Notes under the pieces: generated by a model
Told to the model about the DNA's origin: nothing
Databases searched by the model: none
The model's input: the letters and a program-made list of their open reading frames with translations, nothing else
DNA from: Chamaecrista fasciculata
Taxonomy: Eukaryota > Streptophyta > Magnoliopsida > Fabales > Fabaceae
DNA: 64,000 bases
Assembly (NCBI GenBank): GCA_003254925.1
Contig: QANZ01049188.1
Span: 200,095 to 264,094 of the forward strand
Reading direction: 5' to 3'
Program-made: the position numbers and the translations under genes
Shown: positions 11,924-23,400 of the stretch, one piece after another
Numbering within the stretch: position 1 is the first letter of the stretch
Layout: every line of letters starts with the position of its first letter

Positions 11924-12766
11924 ATGGTTTCTGAAGATCCCAAAGCCAAACCCATCCAGATCCGTGAGGTATGGGCGTCTAATCTCCACTCCGAGTTCGA
12001 ACTCATCCGTGACCTCATCGATCGCTATCCTTTCATCTCCATGGACACCGAGTTCCCCGGCGTCATTTTCCGTCCACACTTCGACCCCGCCGTTCCCTTC
12101 CACCGCCGTCAACTCCTTCCCTCCGATCACTACCGCCTCCTCAAGGCCAACGTCGACGCCTTGAACCTCATCCAGGTTGGCCTCACTCTCTCCGACGCCG
12201 ACGGCAACCTTCCCGATCTCGGATCTGGCCAACGCTTCATCTGGGAGTTCAACTTCAGAGATTTCGACTTGGCGCGTGACGCCTACGCTCCGGACTCCAT
12301 CGAGCTTCTCCGCCGTCAGGGGATCGACTTTCAGCGAAACGCCGAGAAGGGAGTCGAATCGGCCCGGTTCGCCGAGTTGATGATGTCGTCGGGACTCGTT
12401 TGCAACGAATCGGTGAGTTGGGTTACGTTTCACAGTGCGTATGATTTCGGGTATCTGGTGAAGATTCTGACCCGAAGAAATTTACCGAATGGGGTAGAGG
12501 AATTTCTGAGAATGTTGAGGGTGTTTTTTGGAAATAATGTTTATGACATCAAACACATGATGCGATTCTGTAATAGCTTGTATGGAGGTTTGGACCGGGT
12601 AGCCCGGACTCTCAATGTGAACCGGGCGGTTGGGAAGTGTCACCAGGCCGGGTCAGATAGCTTGCTGACGTGGCACGCTTTTCAGAAGATGAGGGATATT
12701 TACTTTGTAAAGGATGGGCCGGAGAAACATGCCGGCGTGTTGTATGGATTAGAGGTGATTTGTTGA
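11924..12766 (+). CDS. CAF1: CAF1/POP2-type CCR4-NOT deadenylase
   Basis: This intronless gene codes for 280 residues, the usual length of plant CAF1. CAF1 is the DEDD-family 3'-5' exoribonuclease subunit of the CCR4-NOT complex that shortens mRNA poly(A) tails in the cytoplasm. The catalytic set can be seen: Asp41 and Glu43 in SMDTEFPG, Asp174 in SAYDFGYL, and His240 with Asp245 in [16 protein letters not shown] near residue 13 is the family's typical opening. The coding sequence is much richer in G and C than its surroundings, as usual for the intronless members such as Arabidopsis CAF1a and CAF1b, which respond to wounding and stress; that response is known for the family, not shown here. 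The ATG at 11924 is in a strong context. A long open frame on the opposite strand is only a GC-rich shadow. Confidence 0.95.
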   Translation: MVSEDPKAKPIQIREVWASNLHSEFELIRDLIDRYPFISMDTEFPGVIFRPHFDPAVPFHRRQLLPSDHYRLLKANVDALNLIQVGLTLSDADGNLPDLGSGQRFIWEFNFRDFDLARDAYAPDSIELLRRQGIDFQRNAEKGVESARFAELMMSSGLVCNESVSWVTFHSAYDFGYLVKILTRRNLPNGVEEFLRMLRVFFGNNVYDIKHMMRFCNSLYGGLDRVARTLNVNRAVGKCHQAGSDSLLTWHAFQKMRDIYFVKDGPEKHAGVLYGLEVIC

Positions 12767-13637
12767 TTAAAAAAATTATAAAAAAAAGGATAATCAATTG
12801 ATTATTTTATTGATTTAAATATAAAATTCTCTCTAATTATAAATAGGCGTGACAATTTGGTCAACTTGATTGGTGGTCAACACGTAACCTTTTCTTGAAC
12901 CTTGAAAAAATACATTGGAATTTGGAATTAATTGTTCCTTGAATTGGAGTGGGCAGCCACTGATGACCATATACAGATTACAGATTAAAGAGATTCAAGT
13001 TTTTAACTTTAAGGGGCCAATCAATAAATAAGGTATTTTTTTTATGAATTACTATAACATGCATGTGTTTCACGAGGTTTTAATTTTTAAGACGAACCTT
13101 CAAACAACGTAATCATAGTGAGTTAGGATACCATTTTGGCTTTTTTTTGTTTTTTTCTTTATGAAGCATGGGTCAGTTAAAGAGTGAGGATGAGAAAAAA
13201 AAATGAATAAAGAAGAAAGAATGTATGAGGCAGTCGTCAGTCGTGGCAGACTAGTCTCAGCAGTATAATAATATATATTATTGGATCAGGTTGGTAATGC
13301 GAGCAAACTGGTCGTCAGTCGTGGCAGACTAGTTCTGATTTGTTTATGAAATTTCAAAGTAGGCGAAATAGGTGTAATTGCCTCTAAATATAATCCAATC
13401 CTCTGCACCCAAGGAATGTTAATGTTTTTTTTTTTTGGTAAGACAACGAATGTTAATGTTGCAATATAGGTGTACGTTGTTTTCCCTACGACGACTTCAT
13501 ATTTGACTATTTGTATCAATTTACAAATCATGGCTTTTTTTAAAAAAAAAATATATATTTTTTTTATAAAATTAGCCCATAAACAATCAGAAGAAAAAAG
13601 AGAATAATCACACTTATAATTCAAATTTTTTTATAGT
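12767..13637. other. Intergenic: 3' flank of CAF1 and AT-rich DNA
   Basis: No gene recognised. The phrase gtcgtcagtcgtggcagactagt occurs twice, near 13230 and 13310, as a short local direct duplication of unknown origin. A T tract at 13425-13438 followed by ggtaagacaacg resembles the tail of an old retroposon on the minus strand. Confidence 0.4.
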
Positions 13638-13646
13638 AAAAATAAA

Positions 13647-14673
13647 GGTCAAAGTTTCAAATTGGTCTTAAAAAAATGAATGCGGTCATATTTATCTCAT
13701 TTCAAGCTTAAATATGACAAATATAGAATTACAAATACTTTTCTGGACCATTAATAAACAAGGTCAAATCGAGTACTAAAAGTGAATAACTCATTTCATA
13801 GTCAAACAAGTGAAGTTGGTCGCACAAAAAAAAACACCTAGCGCCGCTTTTGTCTCTCTCTCTCGCTCTCTTTGTTTTTGTTCGTTGCCACTATTTCTTG
13901 GGCCACCTCTGAGACAGCGGTGGTGGCCCTCTCTCTTTTTATAGGCAGTGTTGAAAATTTCTCTTTTGTGAGAGTCTCTCCTTCTCTTTATGAGAGTGTT
14001 ACTTTGTTTTTAGGGTTTTGTGGCGGCGGCGTTCTAGATCAGGGATCTCGCGGCGTCGATCTGGTCTGGCTTTCTCTGCGGAGGCAACTCTGGACTAGGC
14101 ATTCCACAACGACTTTTGGCTTCCACGACGGCTTCCTGGTTTGGTTCTGGTTTTTTGGTGTTCGGATCCTCTCTATTTTAGATGGCTTTATTTATATTTT
14201 TAGCTCTTTAGATGGTTGTAGCTTTAGTTGGATCCCTAGATCCATTATTTTGGCAACTGATTGTCTTGCCAATTTGTCTGACACGAGGATGGGCCTCTTG
14301 GATGGGTTGAAAACCCCCTTCATCAGTTGATATCCTATCTAGTATTAATGTTTATGCTAGAGAGGGTTTGGTTAATTTTGCTTTGTTTTTGTTTGTATCG
14401 TGTTTGGCTTTGTCTTACTTTTGAATGAATTATGTTTCAGGCCAAAAAAAAGTGAAGTTGGTCATATTTCTCTCGTTTCAAGTCCGAACGCAATAAATTT
14501 GAAACTATGTGTTAACTCTTGAAGAATCTTTTCTTTGTCCAGTTAAAATCGCTAGCAAATGAGGTCAAATTGCATATTTAAAGTAAGTTTGGGACCAATT
14601 TGAAATATGATAAAAATATGTAGTACCAATCTAAAATAAATAAAATATAAGGGACCAATTTGAGACTTCTGCC
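13647..14673. mobile_element. MULE-like TIR element interrupted by a LINE-derived insertion
   Basis: Left end GGTCAAAGTTTCAAATTGG and right end, read in reverse complement, GGCAGAAGTCTCAAATTGG form imperfect inverted repeats. Perfect 9-base copies of aaaaataaa flank the element at 13638-13646 and 14674-14682. A 9-bp duplication indicates a Mutator-like element. Without the nested insertion the element is about 0.4 kb. The interior resembles that of the element at 35771-36308 (aacaaacgaggtcaaatcg-like phrases, tctctcatttcaaattc-like phrases), so the two may belong to one family. No transposase is encoded. Confidence 0.75.
13822..14450 (+). mobile_element. LINE-derived short retroposon, copy A (nested)
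   Basis: About 630 bp ending in GGCC plus an A tract. It is flanked by matching 14-base copies of aagtgaagttggtc at 13808-13821 and 14450-14463, the mark of target-primed insertion. The 5' part is CT-rich and GC-rich leader-like sequence. The 3' part encodes a fragment like the C-terminal end of a plant L1 RNase H domain (FSWIPRS, DCLANLSDTRMG), then a short 3' UTR. No reverse transcriptase is present, so it is an internally deleted, non-autonomous derivative. Three more copies occur at 22262-22821 (-), about 47290-47927 (+) and 52145-52781 (+). All four share the same 5'-leader plus RNase H-tail design. Confidence 0.75.
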
Positions 14674-14682
14674 AAAAATAAA

Positions 14683-16074
14683 GAACCATACTTCATTTTT
14701 TTTGTTTTTTAGTTTACCATATTTTGGGTTGGAACGTTCGTAGAAAGAAAATAATGGTTTTGGGGTTTCGAAGAGGAATAGGCCCAATTTAAATTTCGCG
14801 GAGGTCCAATTCGTAGCGTCGTCATCAGTGTTTATGTTGGCCTACATGTTTTGCGTTGTCCAACCCAGAAAGCAACCTTGTTTTCATTCTTTTTTACATT
14901 TTATAATACGAATATAAGTGACCAAATAATAAATGAGATATTCTTAAATTAGTTCATTGCATAGGAAATTGGGCACCGTGTAGCACTGTTTTGATTTTTT
15001 TTTTAAAAAAAAAGAACAAGAGGTTCATTTTTGGGGGTGCCTGAAAACAAGAGGTTCATTGGCCATTGCTCTCTATTTATGAGCGAATTTTAATGTGATG
15101 TCATCCATAGCTTGTTTTATTCTTTGAAATACAGAATAAACATAGTTTGGTAGGTAGGTAATATATATTAGTTTGATTTTTTTTTTGGCCGAAATATATT
15201 ACTTTGATTGGAGTGGAAAGCAATATAAATAATTGAGTGTAGACAGTGAATTTAATTATGAGACTCGGTGTCGTATACATGTAGCTAGCATTAACTTCCT
15301 TCCTATCCTTCTTATCAATTGGTGTTTCTCTCCATAACGTACGAGTTGTGGAATCACTCTACACTCTACAGTCTACCCCCCCTACAGATCCCTCCCTGCA
15401 AAACTAAACATCTTCATGTATTCTTGAATTATTAATGAGTAAACTACCAAATTGGTCCCTGGATTATTGGCTCGCTGACAAATTGATCCTTGAATTTAGG
15501 AAATTGACAAATAGATCCTCAAATTTTTCTAACGAGTCAAATAGGTCCCCGAATTTTTCTAACGTTAGTCAAATAGGTCCCCAAATAACATGCACAGAAG
15601 GACCTATTTGACAAATNGAAAAATGTAAAACAACGGGAAGGATGATAGCTTGATAGTTTTTGAACTCAAAAAAATTTTAACTTGAGAGTCAATCCACCTG
15701 ACCTATTTGTGGTCAAAGTTGTGCCGGCAGTTTTTGACGGCTCTGATCATGTGTGTGTATATATAGAACTATTAATCAGTAGCTTTTAATTAAATTATAA
15801 TTCAACTAGGTAATTATAGTATAATGGGCGATGATGTTATTTTAAAAAAGTGAAATGGTGAGTAGTAATTAAGATTTGGGAATCACTGAAAGCAAAGAAA
15901 GCGAAGAATCCAAATATATACACCAAGTGGTAAGTAATTACATGTTTAGAAACGGATTGGCGAAGAAGGAATCTGAAAGTGGCACAAATTGAAGCATATA
16001 TATGAATATGGGTATATATAAAAGAAACACAATTACCTTAGGTGGTGAGATTACAAGGGAGAGAGAAGAAGGAA
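14683..16074. other. Intergenic: AT-rich DNA with one TIR-element end
   Basis: No gene recognised. From about 15433 to 15616 there are repeated phrases caaattggtccctgg, caaatagatcctc and caaataggtcccc, typical of one arm of a MULE-like element. The arm stops at the N at 15617 and no matching arm was found. The final few hundred bases should contain the 3' UTR of the OVATE gene on the minus strand. Confidence 0.45.
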
Positions 16075-16509
16075 TTAAGTGTGGGGAAATTGAAAAGCTT
16101 GGTGACAGATATCATGAAAAACATTGAGAATAAGATGGTGATGTGATGGGGAATTGAGTTGAAGAAAGCATCTAAGAAGCTCATCAAGATCTTGTTGGGA
16201 ATAAACCTCCTTCTCAAAGATCATCTGCAACATGGAATGCCTAAAATCCTTGTATGGATCATCGGATTCCTTCTCCACCGCCACGCTGTTCATCAGCATC
16301 GGACTCTGCATATGCATATTATGCATCATCTTCCCCACCTCTGTTTCGCTTTCCGATGTGGTCGACGACCACGTCACCGGGCTGGTCTTGGGCTTGGGCC
16401 TGGGCTCATGGACCTCAATGGGCTTGGGCCTCCCGCACCCGCAATTTGCGCTCAGGATTATCCTAAGCACATTCCTACCTCCTGATGTCGTCTTCTTGTT
16501 GGAAGACAT
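16075..16509 (-). CDS. OVATE family protein (small OFP6/OFP8-like transcriptional repressor)
   Basis: This intronless gene codes for 144 residues. The C-terminal OVATE domain spans about residues 75-135, with VEKESDDPYKDFRHSM, LDELLRCFLQLNSP and HHHLILNVFHDI. OVATE proteins act in the nucleus as repressors that bind TALE homeodomain partners and can relocate TRM proteins, influencing organ shape; this is family knowledge. The N-terminus, MSSNKKTTSGGRNVLRIILS followed by GCGRPKPIEVHEPRPKPK, is that of the short OFP subgroup. The start at 16509 was preferred over one 17 codons upstream because MSSN matches the subgroup and the upstream residues are unlike it. A (GA)n tract lies at 16629-16646, about 120 bases upstream, in the leader or core promoter, where GAGA-binding BPC factors could act. 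Confidence 0.9.
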   Translation of the reverse strand: MSSNKKTTSGGRNVLRIILSANCGCGRPKPIEVHEPRPKPKTSPVTWSSTTSESETEVGKMMHNMHMQSPMLMNSVAVEKESDDPYKDFRHSMLQMIFEKEVYSQQDLDELLRCFLQLNSPSHHHLILNVFHDICHQAFQFPHT

Positions 16510-16904
16510 ATATGTATGTGTATGTATGACTAGAAAGCTAATAATAGTCACACAATACACACAAAACAGTGAAATACAAACAAGGGTATTGATAATATGG
16601 TTGTGTTTTTGCAGAAATTAACACAACAGAGAGAGAGAGAGAGAGATGGGATATTAGGGGATATATGTGGTGTGGTACATGGTGGGAGTGATGAACAGAG
16701 AGAGAGTCAGTTGTGGATAGAAGTGGGGAGTCTCTTTCGGACATGTTTGGTGAGAATAGAGGTTGGACTATTTAATTAATACCCCATCTTGCATTAACAC
16801 TATTAATAAACATCATCACGGACATTAATTTTGTGTCAACAACATATTACTTAAACTACAACTAGTCCCATCTAATTAAATAAAAAATATTATACCAAGA
16901 GCAA
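16510..16904 (-). promoter_or_regulatory. 5' region of the OVATE gene with a GA tract
   Basis: There is no gene between the OVATE start codon and the MITE at 16907. A run of nine GA dinucleotides lies at 16629-16646, with further GAGAGAG at 16698-16708. On the coding strand this is a CT-rich leader or promoter. A TATA box could not be assigned with confidence. Confidence 0.4.
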
Positions 16905-16906
16905 TA

Positions 16907-17894
16907 CTCCTTTCGTTCCTATATATCTGATGTTTAAGGTAAATACACACAGACCAATGAAATGATTAGCTCACCTAAAATGAAGAGACAAATGAAGTAA
17001 AAAGACTAAACTATCCCTATTAAATTACTTGAAAAATGTTTATTCATTTATGACTCTACTATATTTAATAGGGATAGAATAGTAAAAAAATAATTAATGC
17101 TCTCTTGAAGTTGTAAAACATCAGATATTTTGAAATAAAAAAAGTTCTCCAGAAAATACACACAGACCAATGAAGTAAAAAGACACACAGACCAATGAAA
17201 TGATTAGCTCACCTAAAATGAAGAGAAAAATGAAGTAAAAAGACTAAACTATCCCTATTAAATTACTTGAAAAATGTTTATTCATTTATGACTCTACTAT
17301 ATTTAATAGGGATAGAATAGTAAAAAAATAATTAATGCTCTCTTGAAGTTGTAAAACATCAGATATTTTGAAATAAAAAAAGTTCTCCAGAAAATACACA
17401 CAGACCAATGAAGTAAAAAGACACACAGACCAATGAAATGATTAGCTCACCTAAAATGAAGAGAAAAATGAAGTAAAAAGACTAAACTATCCCTATTAAA
17501 TTACTTGAAAAATGTTTATTCATTTATGACTCTACTATATTTAATAGGGATAGAATAGTAAAAAAATAATTAATGCTCTCTTGAAGTTGTAAAACATCAG
17601 ATATTTTGAAATAAAAAAAGTTCTCCAGAAAATACACACAGACCAATGAAGTAAAAAGACACACAGACCAATGAAATGATTAGCTCACCTAAAATGAAGA
17701 GAAAAATGAAGTAAAAAGACTAAACTATCCCTATTAAATTACTTGAAAAATGTTTATTCATTTATGACTCTACTATATTTAATAGGGATAGAATAGTAAA
17801 AAAATAATTAATGCTCTCTTGAAGTTGTAAAACATCAGATATTTTGAAATAAAAAAAGTTCTCCAGAAAAGCAGATATTCAGGAACGGAGGGAG
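16907..17894. mobile_element. Stowaway-like MITE with four-copy 238-bp internal tandem array
   Basis: The outer ends CTCCTTTCGTTCC and GGAACGGAGGGAG are inverted repeats flanked by TA on both sides (16905-16906, 17895-17896), as in Tc1/mariner-type Stowaway MITEs. Inside, the phrase gaccaatgaaatgattagc recurs at 16952, 17190, 17428 and 17666, an exact 238-base period. The units are almost identical; the first differs by at least one base. The single-unit relative at 37795-38067 is 273 bp, and 988 minus three periods is 274, so this element is that MITE with its interior repeated four times. No coding capacity. Confidence 0.9.
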
Positions 17895-17896
17895 TA

Positions 17897-19590
17897 TTTA
17901 AGTTAAGTCCTTTATATCAAGAATTAATTTTCCGCAAATCTATGACCATTGCATATATAAAGTAGGATTCAAATCCCCAACACTTACTTAAGCGATCTAG
18001 TGAGCTTGACTACTAGACCAACCAAATTTAGTTTTGTTATAAGATTTTTCAATAAATATTTGAGACATAACAAAAGTTTTATGAATGATCTGAGGTAATA
18101 TAAATTAAACTTGTGATTAAATAAATCTTATAGTAAATTTACAAGAAATTTTACTTAAACCTTTTTCCTTGTACAAATTTAATTTTATAACTAAATTCTC
18201 GAATTTTAGTCTTTATTGATCCATTATTATTGACTATCGATAGAATTTTAAATAACCCTGTTGCATTTCCACTCTCCTATTTCAATTCATTTAATTTCTC
18301 AATATTTCAAACCCGTGACGTTTCTAGACTCACTACTCTCTCTCTCTCTTGTAACATTATGAATTTCTTATGTCGATCGGTTGTGATCGAGTTGCGAAGT
18401 ATAATTTTTCAAGAAATTTTTTTGAAAAAAAAAAAAAAATTGCAAATAGTTTTTTTTTACGGTAAAATTGCATCCTGTGTTATTAATTTATGAATTACTT
18501 CCTTGAATGGCATATGAAAATAACTCAACTGCAAAAAAACTATATATTATTACTTCTGATTTGTGATTCTTACGTTGTTTAATTCACAACTAACTTTTGA
18601 GTTTGTAGAAAGTAAGAAACCAACGCAAAGGTAACACAACAATTGCCTTCCAAGCCAACATATTTTTATATAGAGCAAACCCCCTTTTTAGTCCCTCAAT
18701 TGTTACTGAGTCGAGGAATCGGTCCCTCANTTTGCTCTTTTATATATACCTTCCCTTCTACTACTCTTATATTATTAATCCTAATTCCCAAAGTCCATTA
18801 ATTCTTAAATTCTTCTTTTAGAAAAATTCATACAGTTTTATTTTGTGTCAATACACTCCTTGCAAATTATAACCTTCATAAATTTATGATTTTGTCTGAC
18901 ATTTAGTTTTTACAGTAGGCACATACATACACACACATTCATTTGATCTTAAATTTAATAGATAATGAAAACTCCTTAATAAGTTTGTAGAGATTTTTGA
19001 GGTCAGTGATCAAAATTTTAGGAAGCTTGTTTGGTTGTAAATAAAGTTGAGGCGAATAAATATGTAGGTGGTGATTTTATTATATTCGCTAATTTCGCAC
19101 ATAACCAAAAGGAGAAATAAATAACATCAAAAGTCAATTAGGTTATTCTTTTGTTTTCAGTTTTCAGCTTTTCCATGTAATAAGAGACCAAGTTTTAAAA
19201 ATACTGTTTAACCTAATTTAAAATGTAAAATTATATTTATAAAGTCCAATAAATTGATAAATTTAGTTGAAATCTTTAAACATACTTATAAATATGAATA
19301 TTAAAAGACATTGTTGGTAAAGGCAAACTCAATTTAATGATTTCTAAGCCTCGCAAATTTTAGTCTATAACTATCAAACTATTGCTTGATAGTTATAGAT
19401 ATTATTTGATTATTTAAAAAAATATATAATTAAATATATAATTAATGCTATTAACATATATGATTGAAAAATCAAGAATCAGTTAATCAAAACAAACTAT
19501 TTAAATTAACGAGTCTTATTGCTAAACGTAATTGAGAATGAATACTGAATTTTGGTGAACTGGGCATATTTCGATTATAGATTTNACCAC
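17897..19590. other. Intergenic AT-rich DNA
   Basis: No gene recognised. Near 18686-18729 there is ttagtccctcaattgtt and aatcggtccctca, the kind of phrase found in TIR-element arms, ending at the N at 18730. Near 18427-18439 there is an A tract. The stretch 19200-19500 is plain AT-rich DNA. Another N lies at 19585. Confidence 0.4.
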
Positions 19591-19599
19591 AATGCAAAA

Positions 19600-20200
19600 A
19601 TTTTTCTTTCAGGGTACCAAAGGGGAACCGCCCTTAACCACAGGGTACCAAATTGCAATTTACCCTTTTTTGAATAATCTTCCTTTTCTCTATATTTGCT
19701 TCATGGTATCAGAGAAGAAAGTCACACGATTATGGAATCTTCTAGCTCAACCACTTTTACACCAACTCTTGCTCTAAGCACCACCTCTTCTCAATATGGT
19801 TTTCATCTTTGTTAGTCCTTTTAACTTAAAATAATTTCCTTTTGTGGAAATAACAGGCTATGGCTATTATTAAAGGCCATAAGCTTCAAGAGTTCCTCGT
19901 TGGAACCTTTGTTGTTATTCGACCTAAATTTGCTTCTGCTACATATGAGGTTGCTAGTGGAATTAGTGAATCTTTTCTTTTATGGAAGCAACAAGATCAA
20001 TTAGTGCCTTCTTGGTTGCTTTCCTTTATGTCTTGTGGGATGCTTATAGGTTGTAACCAAGCGTTTGAAGTATGGCAAAAACTTAAAGGTTTCTTTGCCT
20101 CTCAAACAAAGGCCAAGATTAGACAATTTAAATTACATTTATGTCCACTTGTTGTTAGCTTAATTTCAGTTGGAATATACAAGTGGCTATCTTAATTCAT
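19600..20200 (+). mobile_element. Ty1/Copia-type LTR retrotransposon fossil (LTR edge, primer site, gag part)
   Basis: The motif TGGTATCAGAG at about 19705, complementary to initiator methionine tRNA as in plant Copia elements, is followed at about 19860-20195 by a fragment like Copia-type gag (IIKGHKLQEFL, QDQLVPSWLLS, FASQTKAKIRQFK). Only the end of an LTR, the primer-binding site and part of gag remain. Pol is absent and no second LTR was found nearby. It is broken, and its age cannot be set without paired LTRs. Confidence 0.75.
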
Positions 20201-22261
20201 TACAATAAAGAATGAGATAAATATATATATATATATATAAAAGAGAATATTTTTATTCTACAACCTTTTAAAGAAGGACACCTCATCAATATTATTGTTG
20301 GATAACTATCTACACAAAACAAATCTATAACCAAAATATGTACTGCTCATCGAAACAGTAATCATTCCCATTTAAAACTAACTCTCCCAACACAACAACA
20401 TAGAAGTTGTCCCACATTTTAATTAGGTTTAAATACGTACGTTGATAGGGATAGGAAATAGAAATACTTATTTTTTGGTGCTTTGGTACACTAAATATAA
20501 CCAAAGGGAAGCTTTTTCATATGTACTCAACCACTTTCTATTAAGTGTTGGTCTTGTGCTTGATGTGGGGGTCAATAGGAAATTTAAAAATGGCCTCTCT
20601 TTATTCAATTGTTCTGCATAAAACGCATTTCTTTTTTAAAATAATACTAAATATAATTCTGAAAGCGAATGGTCAGCAATATATATAAACATGTTATTTA
20701 TATATGTTGTTATCAAAATTAACCTCGATCTTGAAAGTCGTCCTTGTTGGAAAATTTTTTTTGGACACAATATAATATTAAGAAATATTCTGTAATCTTT
20801 TGATAAATTAAAAAAATATCTGTAAGATAAAATAATTTATCATCATGTCTAGATATAAAGTAGGAGAAATTATGAGTTTTCAATTACAATTATTCAATGA
20901 TAATTCATGTTTTCAATTCTCATTTCATCTAAATGTGAGATACTTATATATAATTTGCAAGAGTGGCTTCATTATGTTTCCATCCCATTAGTAGGTAGAA
21001 TGAGATTTATTGGACAGGAACTGAAGCTACACCTTGAACTTCAAATGGACCCATATACATAAAAATACCTTAAAAAAAGCTCAACAAATTAATTATATGG
21101 TATGATATTTTTGTCCACGAAGGACATTAGTTGCCCTAACTCGTGGCTATTGGGCCTACGCCATGTGGCTGATAGTGCCCTTCTCTTTTTGTGATGCATG
21201 ACCAATGAACATTATCTTTTAAGACTTTATGTAAGTTATATCTATCAACAATATTTAAGTATACGTACAATATAATATACTTTCTTTATATATATATATA
21301 TATATAAAATCTAACGCTAATTGCCAAAATCTCCTCTTAATTAAAATTTATCATGTTTTCATTAAAAATAATAATAACAAATCATCAGTCAAGATGTATT
21401 AATTAAAATGGTCAAGATGTGGCATTCTAGTTATATTTCATTATATAAGTACAAATAATATTGCATGATGACTAATAAACACTATAATCTTATCTTGGTC
21501 TAATGCTGACAATTCAACTAAAATGAATATCTGAATTTTGGCTACCATATATATATATATATATGATGATTAAATGAATATGTTATATATATATATATTT
21601 TTTGGTTTAAATGTCAACATATAGCCATATTATTATGTTAAGCAGGAAGAGCTAGGGAAGTATAGGATGGGGGGATATGTATCTAAGTAGTAAGGTCAAA
21701 CCTCTCCATCTAATTATGGAGATTTAAGGGACAAGCAACAATGGAGATCGATCTCAACTTCTTAGCTATACTTAATTCCAACATATTTGTCTTTTTAATA
21801 CAAGCTTCAACATACCAGCTGGTGTAAGGAGTAAGCTAATTAATCACTGTCTAATAGTGCTTACTTTATAACTTATAACAGCTTTTGTGTTAAATTAAAT
21901 TTCTACAACTTTGAGTAACTTGAAATATTTTTGAAGATGCCGTAAAAAAGTGATAAAATGGGGAAAAACTAAATAAATAAATAAATATATGACTTTGGAA
22001 TACATATCTCTATTTTGTTTTTGTTTAAATTTAGAAAATCCTAGATATATTTGTATTCAATTTCATTTTGTTTGGGATCCAAATGAACGTTTTAGGTAAT
22101 TATGTAAAAACTAGATCTGATTAATCGATTTTAGATCGAAAATTGATGAACTGGCTAGTGCTTCAGTCTAATTTGTGACTTTAAAGACTATTTTGTGATC
22201 AAATCGGTGTTGACTTGTCAATTTTATAGGTAAACTCGTAAACTACACCTTTTGGGTCGGA
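20201..22261. other. Intergenic AT-rich DNA
   Basis: No gene recognised. There are (TA)n microsatellites near 20221-20238, 21287-21306 and 21547-21564. The remainder is plain AT-rich sequence with no domain-bearing frame on either strand. Confidence 0.45.
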
Positions 22262-22731
22262 TTTTTTTTTTGTTTGTTTGAAACATAATTCATTCAAAAG
22301 TGAGGTAAAATTAAGCATAATGCAAATGAAAATAAAATAAAAATAGTCAATCTCTCCATAGCAAAAGCATCACTAGATAGAATATCAACTAATGAAGGTG
22401 GGGAGTTTACAACCCAACCAAGAGGACCCATCCTCGTGTCAGACAAATTGGTAAGACAATCAGTTGTCAAGATAGCGAATCTAAAGATCCAACTATAGCT
22501 ACAATCATCTAAAGAACTGGAAACATAAATAATGTCATCTAAAAAAGACAAACACTTCCAATCAAAACAACAGGCAACTCCAGTGATTGCTCTAAAAAAA
22601 TACATAATCAGACTCAAAGCAACAATAAATATTTAGTAAAACACCACTGTGGAAGCAGAACAAGAAACAATACCGTGGGAGTCCTCATCCAGAACGCTGC
22701 CACCACACAATCCTAGAAATAAAGAAACACT

Positions 22732-22821
<90 letters not shown>
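22262..22821 (-). mobile_element. LINE-derived short retroposon, copy B, with (AG)n tract at its 5' edge
   Basis: Read on the minus strand this has the same order as copy A: a leader with ggattgtgtggtggcagcg, the RNase H remnant (DCLTNLSDTRMGPLGW), a 3' UTR and an A tract (T tract 22262-22271 on the plus strand). An 87-base (AG)n tract occupies 22735-22821 where copy A has a CT-rich leader, so the microsatellite was probably seeded by that leader. An N follows at 22822 and no target duplication could be matched. Confidence 0.7.
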
Positions 22822-22822
22822 N

Positions 22823-23400
22823 TGAAATTTTACCCTGCTTAAAGTGAATTTTATCTCTATTAACAATTTTTTTTCTTTACATATAACTTAATTCGAATAA
22901 AAAATATCATATTTCAAAATTCAATTATCTTATTGAACTTTGTTAATTAAAAATTTAAAATAAGGGCCTTTGGTTATGAGTCCATAGAAACAATTATAGC
23001 ATAGGTATTGGGCCAAAGCAAAAGAAATTGTAGCATAGGTCTCGCTAGCTGCCACACGTCCCTTCCCAAAACCATAAAATTTGGAACGCACTTCGGTGGA
23101 TTTGGGAAGCCCACTCAATTAGCAAAGTTGGGAATAGGATAAAATACACAAAAAAATTTCATATTTATTGACCTCGAAAAAATAAGTAATCTAATATTTG
23201 ATATTTTTTTTTATCATGTGATTACCATTTATCCACTTTCCTTCCTTCTTTCTCTTTTCTTTCTTCGGCTCTACTGAGCTGAGCTAGCTAGCTCAAAGGA
23301 AATATTCTGGGTATCTAATCTTCACTTCCATTTCTAATTATCGAATAATCTCTCCTATCCTATGCTCTCATAGGTGGAGAATTCTTTGATTGCCCCAACA
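22823..23400 (+). promoter_or_regulatory. Upstream region of the DUF1279 gene
   Basis: No gene lies here. The final 200 bases are rich in C and T (ccttccttctttctctttt), resembling a plant leader. In-frame triplets continue upstream of 23401, but the first base triplet there is GTG rather than ATG, so 23401 is taken as the start. Confidence 0.35.

Noticed and set aside
11918-12433. 171-codon open frame antisense to CAF1
   Set aside because: It is a shadow of the GC-rich coding strand; it has no domain and CAF1 is certain on the plus strand.
13872-14330. 152-codon frame, possible gene
   Set aside because: It lies wholly in LINE-derived copy A, and its recognisable part is an RNase H remnant.
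16952-17875. CRISPR-like array of regular repeats
   Set aside because: This is eukaryotic DNA; the repeats are 238 bp, contiguous with no spacers, and lie inside a MITE.
22633-22866. 77-codon Leu-Ser repeat frame
   Set aside because: It is a translation of the (AG)n microsatellite.
23374-23400. Upstream GTG start for the DUF1279 protein
   Set aside because: The triplet is GTG, which is not a usual plant nuclear start; ATG 23401 gives a good transit peptide.
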